From Prosthecobacter sp. (GTDB taxonomy: Bacteria; Verrucomicrobiota; Verrucomicrobiia; Verrucomicrobiales; Verrucomicrobiaceae), in the NCBI RefSeq assembly GCF_020439865.1, contig NZ_JAGRPF010000214.1, positions 1-64,000 of the forward strand: a DNA stretch of 64,000 nt. The letters are read 5' to 3'. This document shows positions 8,763-16,609 of the stretch, in pieces; position 1 is the first letter of the stretch; each line of letters starts with the position of its first letter. The notes under the pieces are model-generated. The model did no database searches and was not told the DNA's origin. It saw only the letters and a list, made by a program, of their open reading frames with translations. Made by a program: the position numbers and the translations under genes.

Positions 8763-10087
8763 ACCCCTCCTGTGTCATGCCAATGTTGTCCCTCGTGCTG
8801 CTCGCCGCATGCACAGCTTATCGGTCGAAGCCGATTTCACCGGAAGAGTCGGCTGCCGATTTTGCGCAGCGCCGCTTGGATTCCCCCGGTGTGAGGAAGT
8901 TTTTGGAAGAGCAGAAGGCATCCCGTGGCGCATGGAATGTGGACCGTCTTTCTCTCGTAGCAGCCTACTATCATCCGGACGTGGCTCTCGCGCGGGCGGA
9001 GGCGGATGAGATGTCTGCGGCGATCAAAACGGCGGAGATGCGCCCGAATCCGGTGTTCACCTTCGGGCCTCAGTTCGCCGGCAATCGTGTCAGTCCTTAC
9101 ACGCCGTGGTTCATCGCCGGCAATGTCTTCATCCCAATCGAAACCGCAGGCAAACGCAGCAAGCGCACGCAACAGGCCATCGCTGCCGCCGAAGCAGCGC
9201 GCTGGCGCGTTTCTTCACGCGCTTGGGCGGCCCGCTCTCGTGTTCGTGCGGCCATGCTGGAGTTGCATGGCGCGCGTGAGAACATCCGCCTGCTCGAAAC
9301 GGAACAGAAGCTGCACGATGAGGCGATCAAAAAGCTGACCGCGCAGATGGAGGCCGGAGATGTCTCACCGTTCGAACTCACGCAAGCGCGTCTGATGCTC
9401 AATCGTGCCCGCCTGGCATTGCAGGACGCGCAGCGTCTGGCCGCAACGGGTGAGGCAAAGCTGGCGGCAGCGGTGGGTGTGCCGTTGAGCGCGATCCGGT
9501 CGGTGTCGCTCGACTTTTCGTCTTTGCAGCGCCTGCCAGATGTCAGCGAGAGTTCCACCCGTCGTCACGCACTGACCCAGCGTGCGGATCTGCTGTCGCT
9601 GCTGGCAGACTACGCAGCTGCCGAATCGGCCCTGAAACTTGAGATCGCGAAACAGTATCCGGACCTGAGGATTGGTCCTGGGTTCGACTACAATCAGGGG
9701 CAGAACCGTTGGCAACTTGGCGTGAGCCTCGACCTGCCTGTAAATGGCAATCGCGGCCCCATCGCTCAAGCCGAGGCCCGACGTGTGACGGCGGAGAAAC
9801 GTTTCCTCGCGCAGCAAAACACGATTCAGGGCGAGCTCGACATCGCGCTTGCTGCTTATCGAGCATCGAGAGCCAAAGCATCCACTGCCGCACTCCTCGC
9901 GCAGGAGGCCCGGGCTGCGTCAGACACGACAAAACGCATGGTCGACGCTGGGCAGGTCTCCGCTCTAGAACTAACCCGCCGTCAGATCGAGGCCAGTAAC
10001 GCGAACGTGGCGCTCATGGCCGCCAACATCGAAGCCCAAAGTGCTGCCGGCGCCCTCGAAGACGCCATGCAGGCCACGTTGCGATAA
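8759..10087 (+). CDS. TolC/CusC-like outer-membrane efflux lipoprotein (first RND system)
   Basis: A 442-residue outer-membrane factor. The N terminus MNPSCVMPMLSLVLLAAC is a lipoprotein signal with the lipidated cysteine at C18. The rest is the duplicated OEP fold, with long helical stretches of alternating Ala, Gln and Glu that form the periplasmic tunnel, and two short strand segments (FGPQFAGN, GVSLDLPV) for the barrel. It trimerises as the exit duct of the RND pump encoded downstream. The start overlaps the kinase stop by four bases. The best guess for the family is CusC/CzcC of heavy-metal efflux. Confidence 0.85.
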   Translation: MNPSCVMPMLSLVLLAACTAYRSKPISPEESAADFAQRRLDSPGVRKFLEEQKASRGAWNVDRLSLVAAYYHPDVALARAEADEMSAAIKTAEMRPNPVFTFGPQFAGNRVSPYTPWFIAGNVFIPIETAGKRSKRTQQAIAAAEAARWRVSSRAWAARSRVRAAMLELHGARENIRLLETEQKLHDEAIKKLTAQMEAGDVSPFELTQARLMLNRARLALQDAQRLAATGEAKLAAAVGVPLSAIRSVSLDFSSLQRLPDVSESSTRRHALTQRADLLSLLADYAAAESALKLEIAKQYPDLRIGPGFDYNQGQNRWQLGVSLDLPVNGNRGPIAQAEARRVTAEKRFLAQQNTIQGELDIALAAYRASRAKASTAALLAQEARAASDTTKRMVDAGQVSALELTRRQIEASNANVALMAANIEAQSAAGALEDAMQATLR

Positions 10088-10100
10088 CCCGCCACCTTTT

Positions 10101-11072
10101 ATGAAGCATCTCCTCATCCTCGCCCTCGCCGCCATGGCATTGCGCGCCGCCGACTCCGGCGGTTCCGCACCTGCCACAGTCACCAAGGAGGGGGACCTGG
10201 TGGTCTTGACGCTCAAACCAGAGGCCGAACAGAATCTCCGCCTCAAAGTCGTCGCCGTTGAGAGGCGCAGCCTCCCTGAAGTGCGATTGTTTTCTGGGGA
10301 AGTCGTCACGCCACTGGCAGCAGAAGGCAAGCCGGTCGCACCTGTGCTTGGGGGCACCTTGGACGAGGTGCTACGTCTCGCGGATCTTCAAGCCGCCGCC
10401 GACGGACGCATCCTGCAGGCGCAAGTGCAGATCGACGCGGCGAAGATCGCCGTCGACCGCGCTGAAAAGATGCTCAGCGCAGAAGCCGGCAGCGCGCGCT
10501 CGGTTGATGAAGCGAAGACGGCCCTCGCTCTCGCGGAGGCGGCCATGACCACGGCCAAAGCACAGCGTGACCTGCTGGGGGCCGCAGTGGGACAAGGTGG
10601 CGCGAAGCGTGAATGGATCCGTGTGGCGATCTACAGCGGGGAGTCTGCGCTCCTCGACGCCAAATCAGCGGCCGTCGTCAAACCGCTTGGTTCTGCAAAC
10701 GCTGGACAGAGCGCCAAGCCTGTCGCTGGTCCACCGACGGCCAACGCTCTTACCAACACGGTGGACTGGTACTATGCGCTGCCTGCTGAAACCTCGCTTC
10801 GCGCTGGAGAACGCGTGGCCGTCGAGATTCCCACGCTCGAAAACAAGACGGAGTCACTCGTCATTCCGTTCAGCGCGGTTCTCAGTGACATCCATGGCGG
10901 ACAGTGGGTTTATGCGCAGACCGGCGAGCACACCTACACTCGCAAGCGCATCCAGGTCGCGCGCGTCGCTGGTGGCGAGGCCGTTCTTTCCAGTGGGCCG
11001 CCGGTCGGAACCAAGGTGGTCACCGACGGCAGCGCCGAACTGTTCGGCACGGAATTCATGACGGGAAAATAA
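10101..11072 (+). CDS. short periplasmic adaptor of the first RND system
   Basis: A 323-residue secreted membrane-fusion protein (signal [18 protein letters not shown]). An alpha-hairpin rich in Ala, Glu and Lys spans about residues 105-170, followed by beta-barrel and membrane-proximal segments ([42 protein letters not shown]). The lipoyl region that should precede the hairpin is poorly preserved, and the protein is shorter than CusB or CzcB (about 400-520 residues). It links the RND trimer at 11077 to the outer-membrane channel at 8759. The start at 10101 fits the signal peptide; the longer open frame overlaps the TolC-like gene. Confidence 0.75.
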   Translation: MKHLLILALAAMALRAADSGGSAPATVTKEGDLVVLTLKPEAEQNLRLKVVAVERRSLPEVRLFSGEVVTPLAAEGKPVAPVLGGTLDEVLRLADLQAAADGRILQAQVQIDAAKIAVDRAEKMLSAEAGSARSVDEAKTALALAEAAMTTAKAQRDLLGAAVGQGGAKREWIRVAIYSGESALLDAKSAAVVKPLGSANAGQSAKPVAGPPTANALTNTVDWYYALPAETSLRAGERVAVEIPTLENKTESLVIPFSAVLSDIHGGQWVYAQTGEHTYTRKRIQVARVAGGEAVLSSGPPVGTKVVTDGSAELFGTEFMTGK

Positions 11073-11076
11073 CTCC

Positions 11077-14000
11077 ATGCTTCAAGCCATAGTCACCTGG
11101 GCGCTGAACATGCGCGTGCTCGTCGTCGCGGCGGCGTTGGCGTTGCTTTTTGTCGGCGTCAATGCCACGCGCGATGCGCCTCTCGACGTGTTTCCGGAGT
11201 TTGCTCCTCCTCTGGTTGAAGTTCAAACCGAGGCGCCGGGCCTTTCCACCGAAGAAGTGGATTCACTCGTCACCGTCCCGCTTGAGAATTCGCTCAATGG
11301 CCTGCCGTTTCTTAAAACCCTGCGCTCGAAGTCCGTGCTGGGACTGTCGTCCGTGGTGATGATCTTCGATACCGGCACGGACATTCTCAAAGCGCGACAA
11401 CTCGTGCAGGAGAGGCTGAACCTCGCACAGAACCGTTTGCCCTCTGTAGTGAAGCCGCCGGTGCTCATGGCTCCTTATTCTTCTCTAAGCCGTGTTTTGA
11501 AAGTGGGACTGACGTCAGAGACGCTTTCGCAGATGGAGATGAGCGAACTCGCCTTCTGGACGATGCGCCCGCGGCTCATGTCCGTGCCCGGTGTGGCGAA
11601 TGTGGCCATCTGGGGCCAGCGCGACAGGCAGTTTCAGGTGCTCGTCGATCCGCAGCGCCTTCGTGCCGCCGGTACGACGCTTGACGCGATCACGAAGGCC
11701 GCAGGTGATGCCGCAGTGATCAGCGCTGGCGGTTTCATCGACACGCCGAACCAGCGTCTGAGCGTTTCACAGTTGTCGATGATCACCACGCCGGAGGATC
11801 TCGCACGCACGGTGGTCGAATTTCGCAACGGCGCGCCGATTCGTCTGGGCGATGTCGCCGAAGTGAAGATCGGTCATCCGCCGCCGATTGGCGACGCGGT
11901 CATCAACGACGGTGACGGCATTTTGCTCATCGTGGAAAAGCAGCCTTGGGGCAACACGCTCGATGTCACGCTTGGTGTCGAAAAAGTGCTCGAAGAACTG
12001 AAACCCGCGCTGCCCGGCGTGAACGTGGACAGCACCATCTTTCGTCCGGCGACGTTCATCCAGCTTTCCATCGATCATCTCAGCGAGGCGCTGTGGCTCG
12101 GCTGTCTGCTGGTCGTCATCGTGCTCGCGCTGTTCCTCGGCGACTGGCGCACGACGATCATCAGCATCACGGCCATCCCGCTGTCTCTTGCCATTGCGCT
12201 CATCCTGCTGCGCTGGCGTGGCGAAACGATCAACACGATGATCCTTGCCGGACTCATCATCGCGCTCGGGGAAGTCGTGGATGATGCGATCATCGATGTG
12301 GAAAATATCCTGCGTCGTCTGCGCCAGCATCCGGACAAACCGCGGCTCAAGGTCGTGCTCGAAGCCTCGCTGGAGGTGCGCAGCGCGGTCGTCTATGCCA
12401 GCGTCATCATCGTGCTCGTGTTTGTGCCCGTGTTCTTCCTGCCGGGGCTTGCAGGCACGTTCTTCCGCCCGCTCGCGCTGTCTTACATTCTCGCCATTTC
12501 CGCTTCGCTCGCCGTCGCACTCACAGTGACTCCGGCACTGTGCCTGCTGCTGCTCAAACCCAAACAAGGCGCTCATCGCGATGCGTTGGTCTCGCGTGGT
12601 GTGATGGCGGTGTATCGCTCCATCCTTCCGTTGTTCGCACGCAGACCGTGGGCGGCCGTGTTGTTCCTGCTCATCGCCTTTGCGGGCACGGGCTGGGTCT
12701 GGCACACGCAATTGAAGGAAGAGTTTCTTCCCAGCTTCAAGGAGCGTGATTTCCTGATGCACTGGCTCGAAAAGCCGAACACAAGCGTGGAGGCGAGCAA
12801 GCGCATCACGAAAGCGGCGGCGCATGATCTCATGGCCGTGCCCGGCGTGCGCAATCAGGGCTCGCATATCGGCCGCGCGGAGGTCGCGGATGAAGTGGTC
12901 GGTCCCGATTTCACCGAGTTGTGGATCAGCATCGATCCAGACGTGCCTTATGACGAGACGATCAATAAGGTGCAGGCCGTGGTGGACGGTTATCCCGGAC
13001 TTACCCGCGATTTGCTCACCTTTTTGCGTGAGCGCATCAAGGAGGTGCTCACCGGCGCCAGCGCGAGCATCGTGGTGCGCATCTTTGGCCCGGATCTCGA
13101 TGAATTGCGCGACCGTGCCGCTGAAGTCGGTGCCGTGCTCAAGGATGTGCCCGGCGTGAGCGCGTTGAAGGTCGAGTCGATGGTGCTCGTGCCGCAGATC
13201 ACGGTGAAACTGCGTCCCGAATCCGCCGCGCTGCATGGACTCACCGCGGGTCAGGTGCGGCAGGCTGTGACCACGCTGATCAGCGGACGCAAGGTCGGCG
13301 AGGTCTTCCAGGATCAGCGTGTGCACGACGTCACCGTCTGGAGCATTCCCGCCGTGCGTGCGGATTACACAAAACTGCGCGAGCTTCTCATCGAAACACC
13401 TTCCGGTGGTCATGTGCGCCTCGAGGATGTGGCCGATCTCGCCGTCGTGCCGACGCCGAACGCGATTAAACGCGAAGGCGCCTCGCGCCGCATCGACGTG
13501 ACCTGCAACGTATCAGGTCGCACACTGGGAGATGTCGCACGCGACGTCGAAGAACGCATCGCCAAGGTAAAATTCGCGGCAGGCTATCATCCCGAAATCC
13601 TCGGCGAATGGGCCGAGCGTCAGTCGGCGCAGAGTCGGCTCGGCTGGCTGGGGCTCGCGTCGCTCATCGGCATTCTGGCGCTGCTGCTCGCCGATTTCCA
13701 ATCACCCCGTCTCGTCACGCTCATCGCGCTCACGCTGCCCTTCGCGCTCATTGGCGGTGTCATGGCGGCGTGGTTCAGCGGTGGCGTGCTGTCGCTCGGT
13801 TCGCTCGTCGGATTTGTCACCGTGCTCGGCATCGCCGCGCGCAATGGCATTCTGCTCGTCAGTCATTACCGTCATTTGGAAACAGAGGAAGGTCACGCCT
13901 TCGGCCTGCCGCTTGTGCTGCAGGGCAGCGAGGAACGTCTCATTCCGATCCTCATGACCGCCGCCACCGCTGCGCTCGCGCTGCTGCCTCTTGTGCTCAA

Positions 14001-14157
14001 AGGCGACGTCCCAGGCAACGAAATCGAACGCCCGCTCGCTCTCGTCATCCTCGGCGGCCTCGTGACCAGCACCGCGTTGAATTTGTTCCTGCTGCCGGCG
14101 TTGTATGCGCGGTTTGGGCGTCAGAACATCGGTCCAAACAAAGGAGGGCTAGGGTGA
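11077..14157 (+). CDS. RND efflux transporter, heavy-metal (HME/CzcA) type
   Basis: A 1026-residue, 12-TM proton-antiporting pump. The N terminus ([27 protein letters not shown]) and helix 4 motif ([16 protein letters not shown], with the proton-relay acidic residues) mark the heavy-metal-efflux branch of RND proteins rather than drug pumps. Two large periplasmic loops lie after TM1 and TM7. The length equals that of CzcA and CusA. It begins four bases after the adaptor gene and completes the tripartite pump. The triad of methionines that carries Cu(I) in CusA is not clearly recognisable, so I do not name the metal; Zn, Co, Cd, Cu or Ag remain possible. Confidence 0.85.
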   Translation: MLQAIVTWALNMRVLVVAAALALLFVGVNATRDAPLDVFPEFAPPLVEVQTEAPGLSTEEVDSLVTVPLENSLNGLPFLKTLRSKSVLGLSSVVMIFDTGTDILKARQLVQERLNLAQNRLPSVVKPPVLMAPYSSLSRVLKVGLTSETLSQMEMSELAFWTMRPRLMSVPGVANVAIWGQRDRQFQVLVDPQRLRAAGTTLDAITKAAGDAAVISAGGFIDTPNQRLSVSQLSMITTPEDLARTVVEFRNGAPIRLGDVAEVKIGHPPPIGDAVINDGDGILLIVEKQPWGNTLDVTLGVEKVLEELKPALPGVNVDSTIFRPATFIQLSIDHLSEALWLGCLLVVIVLALFLGDWRTTIISITAIPLSLAIALILLRWRGETINTMILAGLIIALGEVVDDAIIDVENILRRLRQHPDKPRLKVVLEASLEVRSAVVYASVIIVLVFVPVFFLPGLAGTFFRPLALSYILAISASLAVALTVTPALCLLLLKPKQGAHRDALVSRGVMAVYRSILPLFARRPWAAVLFLLIAFAGTGWVWHTQLKEEFLPSFKERDFLMHWLEKPNTSVEASKRITKAAAHDLMAVPGVRNQGSHIGRAEVADEVVGPDFTELWISIDPDVPYDETINKVQAVVDGYPGLTRDLLTFLRERIKEVLTGASASIVVRIFGPDLDELRDRAAEVGAVLKDVPGVSALKVESMVLVPQITVKLRPESAALHGLTAGQVRQAVTTLISGRKVGEVFQDQRVHDVTVWSIPAVRADYTKLRELLIETPSGGHVRLEDVADLAVVPTPNAIKREGASRRIDVTCNVSGRTLGDVARDVEERIAKVKFAAGYHPEILGEWAERQSAQSRLGWLGLASLIGILALLLADFQSPRLVTLIALTLPFALIGGVMAAWFSGGVLSLGSLVGFVTVLGIAARNGILLVSHYRHLETEEGHAFGLPLVLQGSEERLIPILMTAATAALALLPLVLKGDVPGNEIERPLALVILGGLVTSTALNLFLLPALYARFGRQNIGPNKGGLG

Positions 14158-14184
14158 GGTGGCGCCTGAATTTCAGACGCCACC
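14158..14184. terminator. bidirectional hairpin between convergent genes
   Basis: A near-perfect 27-base palindrome with a single C/A mismatch pair (arms GGTGGCG and CGCCACC at the ends) starts at the base after the RND stop codon and lies 20 bases from the end of the convergent lipoprotein gene. U tracts are weak on both sides (ATTTTC on the plus side), so its action as a terminator is likely but not certain. Confidence 0.55.
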
Positions 14185-14203
14185 AACGGATTTTCGCAGG
14201 GGA

Positions 14204-14527
14204 TTAGTGTTGTGTGCAATGGTGCAAAGCGCCGCCGCAGGAGGAGCAGGTATGGTGGGTGATGTTGCCGCCCTTGAGCATTTCGACCACTTTGTTTTTG
14301 CAGTCAGGGCAGCTCATGGTGCTGGCGGAGCGCAGGGCGACAATGCCGCCCTTTTCGCCGGCCGCTCCGACTCCCCCCGTGACGGGAGCCTTGAACCAGA
14401 TGGTATGGCATTTGCTGCAGGTTGCGGCGCTTGTGGGGACGGAAGCCGGCCCCTGGCAGGAGACGAGAGCGAGAGCGCCGATGGCGAGGAATCTCGCCGT
14501 GATCGTTTTGAGGATGGATGTTTTCAT
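14204..14527 (-). CDS. small Cys-rich metal-binding lipoprotein, unknown function
   Basis: A 107-residue lipoprotein. The signal ends in the lipobox ALVSC (C24). The mature part contains three CxxC pairs (CSKCH near residue 37, CPDC near 72, CSSC near 93) and ends His/Cys-rich (HHTCSSCGGALHHCTQH). That pattern would suit binding of Cu(I), Zn or Hg as a periplasmic sponge or chaperone. I do not recognise a named family. It lies downstream of the ECF sigma gene on the same strand, after 113 bases, and next to the metal pumps. The start at 14527 opens the signal peptide; a longer frame upstream has no export signal. Confidence 0.7.
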   Translation of the reverse strand: MKTSILKTITARFLAIGALALVSCQGPASVPTSAATCSKCHTIWFKAPVTGGVGAAGEKGGIVALRSASTMSCPDCKNKVVEMLKGGNITHHTCSSCGGALHHCTQH

Positions 14528-14640
14528 GATGATGGTTGTGTTTGTTTTTGGATGGAGCGGTGGCTCCACAGCGATCAACACCACCTCCTCATCAAACCCC
14601 TGGGGAGAACAATCCGTGCCCTGCGGATCGCAATGGACGC

Positions 14641-15213
14641 TTACTCTGCCTGCGAACTGTCGAGCGATGCACGCAAGAGCTGGCGGGCGCGATAGATGCG
14701 CGTCTCGACCGCTTTCGAGGTGCAGCCCACTGCAGCGGCGATTTCGGCATAGCTCATGTCCTCATAGGTGAAGAGCAGCATGGCCTCGCGCAGATCTGCG
14801 GGGAGTGCTGCGAGCGCCTTTTCGACGCGCTGCATTTGTTCGTGCTGCTCGAGCAGTTGGTCGGGTCCGGGGTGGGACTCCACGGCCTCAGGCACATGAC
14901 CTTCCTCATCATCCATGGAGACGGTGGGATGGCGCAGCCTCCAGCGGGCGTGGTTGCGTGCGAGATTGGAGGCAATGCTGAAGAGATAGCTCGGAAACGC
15001 GGCGGTTGGGCGATAACGGGCGCGGCTTTGATACAGCTTCACAAAGGTTTCCTGCGCGAGGTCAAGGGCGGTGGCAGAGTTGCCGGTCATGCGCAGGAGA
15101 AATGCGGCGACCTTGTCCTTCCAGCGCTGCATTAGATCGTTCAGTGCCAGATCATCACCCGCGGCGAGACGCTGCATGGCGGCGATGTCGGCATTGGACG
15201 ACGAGTCAGGCAT
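14641..15213 (-). CDS. ECF RNA polymerase sigma factor (CnrH-like position)
   Basis: A 190-residue group 4 sigma-70 factor. Region 2 (about 20-90) includes DLAQETFVKLYQSRARYRP, which recognises the -10 element and melts DNA; region 4 (about 125-180) includes LPADLREAMLLFTYEDMSYAEIAAAVGC, the helix-turn-helix for the -35 element. Regions 1.1 and 3 are absent, as usual for ECF factors. It is the third gene of a cassette: membrane anti-sigma at 15715, periplasmic sensor at 15224, sigma here, the same order and sizes as cnrY-cnrX-cnrH of Cupriavidus metallidurans. It probably drives its own operon and the divergent efflux genes. Confidence 0.88.
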   Translation of the reverse strand: MPDSSSNADIAAMQRLAAGDDLALNDLMQRWKDKVAAFLLRMTGNSATALDLAQETFVKLYQSRARYRPTAAFPSYLFSIASNLARNHARWRLRHPTVSMDDEEGHVPEAVESHPGPDQLLEQHEQMQRVEKALAALPADLREAMLLFTYEDMSYAEIAAAVGCTSKAVETRIYRARQLLRASLDSSQAE

Positions 15214-15223
15214 GGAAGTCGGG

Positions 15224-15718
15224 TCAGTTGTGGGAATGAACACCGTCTGCCCGCGAAGGGTCGAGACCGAAGGCATTGGGCAGCACGAGCTTCAGATATT
15301 TGGCTGCCTGTTTCTCGTCCATGCAGGCCGCAGTTTCATAAACATGCTTCAGCATCGCCTGCTGGCATTCCATGGTGAGATCCGCCCGTTCACGCAGGTG
15401 TTTCTGCACATCGCCCTCCACTTTGCGGCTGTCTGACGAGGATTTCAGCAGGGCCTGGTTGGACCGATGCACGCGCGCGCACAGCTCCTCGCATCTGGGC
15501 TGATAAGCCAAGTGCAGGGCCTTCACTTTCTCAAACTGGGCGTCGGTGAGCGCGAGTGAATGCCTCAGCCATTCGAGTTCGGGCAGCAGGCTGCCGTTTT
15601 CCGTCGGAACATTGGATGTGTCTTCGCAGCCGCAGGATGGCAGCATGGTCCGCGATCCGTAAAACATGCCGATTCCCAGTAGGATGGCGGCGATGAGGAT
15701 CAGCAGGCCACGTTTCAT
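15224..15718 (-). CDS. membrane-anchored periplasmic metal sensor, CnrX/ZraP-like
   Basis: A 164-residue protein: N-terminal membrane anchor (about 4-20) and a periplasmic, mostly helical domain with the pattern of the metal-resistance/CpxP fold (LRHSLALTDAQFEKVKALHL, then EKQAAKYLKLVLP near the end). Candidate ligands are C29, C31, C76 and C80 (C-x3-C), M116, C118, M122, H125 and C132. In CnrX the Ni/Co site is built mostly of His plus one Glu and Met, so the many thiols here point to a softer metal such as Cu(I), Ag(I) or Hg(II). It overlaps the upstream anti-sigma gene by four bases, which implies coupled synthesis and complex formation. Confidence 0.75.
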   Translation of the reverse strand: MKRGLLILIAAILLGIGMFYGSRTMLPSCGCEDTSNVPTENGSLLPELEWLRHSLALTDAQFEKVKALHLAYQPRCEELCARVHRSNQALLKSSSDSRKVEGDVQKHLRERADLTMECQQAMLKHVYETAACMDEKQAAKYLKLVLPNAFGLDPSRADGVHSHN

Positions 15719-16038
15719 CGCGACACCTCCCGACCCGTGCGCAGGAGCGGATTGATCGACTCGGCATAGGCCAGTTCACCCCGGGCATCAGGAGAACCCT
15801 GATGTGTCATCCATCCAAATCCGCCACCCAAGAGCATGCAAACGGCGATGGTGGCGAAGGCCGGCGCGGGTCGTGACAGCGCCCCAAGCAAGGCGGTCCA
15901 CGCCTGCGAGAGAGCCGCGAGAACCGATGGGTTCTCTTCGGCCTCAATGCGTGCCCAGACTTCGCGTGTGAAGGAGCCGGGCAGAGTGATTCGGGCGGGT
16001 GAGTCGCGCAGGAGGCGGTGCAGTTGATCGTCGTTCAT
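15715..16038 (-). CDS. single-pass anti-sigma factor, CnrY-like
   Basis: A 107-residue protein with a short cytoplasmic N-terminal part (about 1-57) carrying a predicted amphipathic helix (SFTREVWARIEAEE), one membrane helix (about 59-77) and a short periplasmic tail. There is no zinc-binding ZAS motif. Size and topology match CnrY, which holds the sigma factor at the membrane through a short helical segment. I start at 16038 (MNDDQLHRLL); the longer open frame upstream is not supported. First gene of the cassette; the start is 37 bases after a candidate sigma-dependent promoter element. The identification rests on gene order and topology more than on sequence similarity. Confidence 0.65.
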   Translation of the reverse strand: MNDDQLHRLLRDSPARITLPGSFTREVWARIEAEENPSVLAALSQAWTALLGALSRPAPAFATIAVCMLLGGGFGWMTHQGSPDARGELAYAESINPLLRTGREVSR

Positions 16039-16075
16039 GGGATCAATGGATGAGGGGTAAAGCATACACGGACAG

Positions 16076-16100
16076 CATGGGTCCACCAATGAGAACACCG
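16076..16100 (-). promoter_or_regulatory. candidate ECF sigma promoter for the anti-sigma/sensor/sigma operon
   Basis: Read on the minus strand, CGGTGTT (16100-16094) is followed after exactly 14 bases by CATG (16079-16076), 37 bases before the anti-sigma ATG. The identical arrangement is found on the plus strand upstream of the efflux operon. Spacing resembles ECF -35/-10 promoters. A sigma-70-like alternative (TTGGTG, 17-base spacer, TATGCT at 16066-16061) overlaps it and might give basal expression. Confidence 0.45.
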
Positions 16101-16185
16101 GCCTGCGTCGAAACCCTTGCAAAATAAGTGCACATCCTGCTGTCGATTGTTCATCGGCGGTTTTTTTGAGGGTTTGGAGTGACGG

Positions 16186-16210
16186 CGGTGTTTGACACAT
16201 TGACTGCATG
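16186..16210 (+). promoter_or_regulatory. candidate ECF sigma promoter for the YHS-TolC-CusB-CusA operon
   Basis: CGGTGTT at 16186-16192 is followed after exactly 14 bases by CATG at 16207-16210, 56 bases before the ATG at 16267. The same element with the same spacing, on the other strand, precedes the sigma-factor operon 100 bases away, which is the pattern expected if one ECF factor controls both. Confidence 0.45.
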
Positions 16211-16266
16211 GCTCGCCACCCCTGGCGATTTCCTGCTCCTCAAACCTTCACCCACTATTCCTCATC

Positions 16267-16545
16267 ATGAAACGCATCCAGTTTATCGTCCTCTTCGCGG
16301 TTGCCGCCATCGGCACCAGTTTCATCCATGCCGCCGACGAAAAAGCTCCTGAAGGTGTGCCTGCCACCTATCCGCTCCAGAAGTGTGTGATCTCAGGCGA
16401 GTCGCTCGGCGAGATGGGCAAGCCCGTCAAAGTCACTCACGAAGGCACGGACGTGTATCTTTGCTGCAAGTCCTGCCTCAAGGACTTCAACAAAGAGCCC
16501 GCCAAGTATGTGAAGATGGTGAAAGACGCCGTTGCGAAGAAGTAG
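16267..16545 (+). CDS. secreted YHS/TRASH-like metal-binding protein
   Basis: A 92-residue protein with a cleavable signal peptide (MKRIQFIVLFAVAAIGTSFIHAAD) and a small domain with a first cysteine in QKCVISGESLG and a CCKSC cluster in DVYLCCKSCLKDFNKEPAKYV. This arrangement (C, then a CC-x-x-C after two strands, then FxxxPxxY) belongs to the YHS/TRASH type of copper- or heavy-metal-binding domains. It is the first gene of the second efflux operon, 64 bases before the TolC-like gene, and may deliver or buffer metal in the periplasm. Confidence 0.75.
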   Translation: MKRIQFIVLFAVAAIGTSFIHAADEKAPEGVPATYPLQKCVISGESLGEMGKPVKVTHEGTDVYLCCKSCLKDFNKEPAKYVKMVKDAVAKK

Positions 16546-16609
16546 CCTGAGGCATCTGGCAGGATGTAGCCTGCCGCGTTTCTTCCACCAATCTCACGCC
16601 TTCCTGATC

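Noticed and set aside
16141-16180. TTTTTTT tract considered as part of a terminator
   Set aside because: No stem precedes it in either direction, and both flanking operons point away from it.
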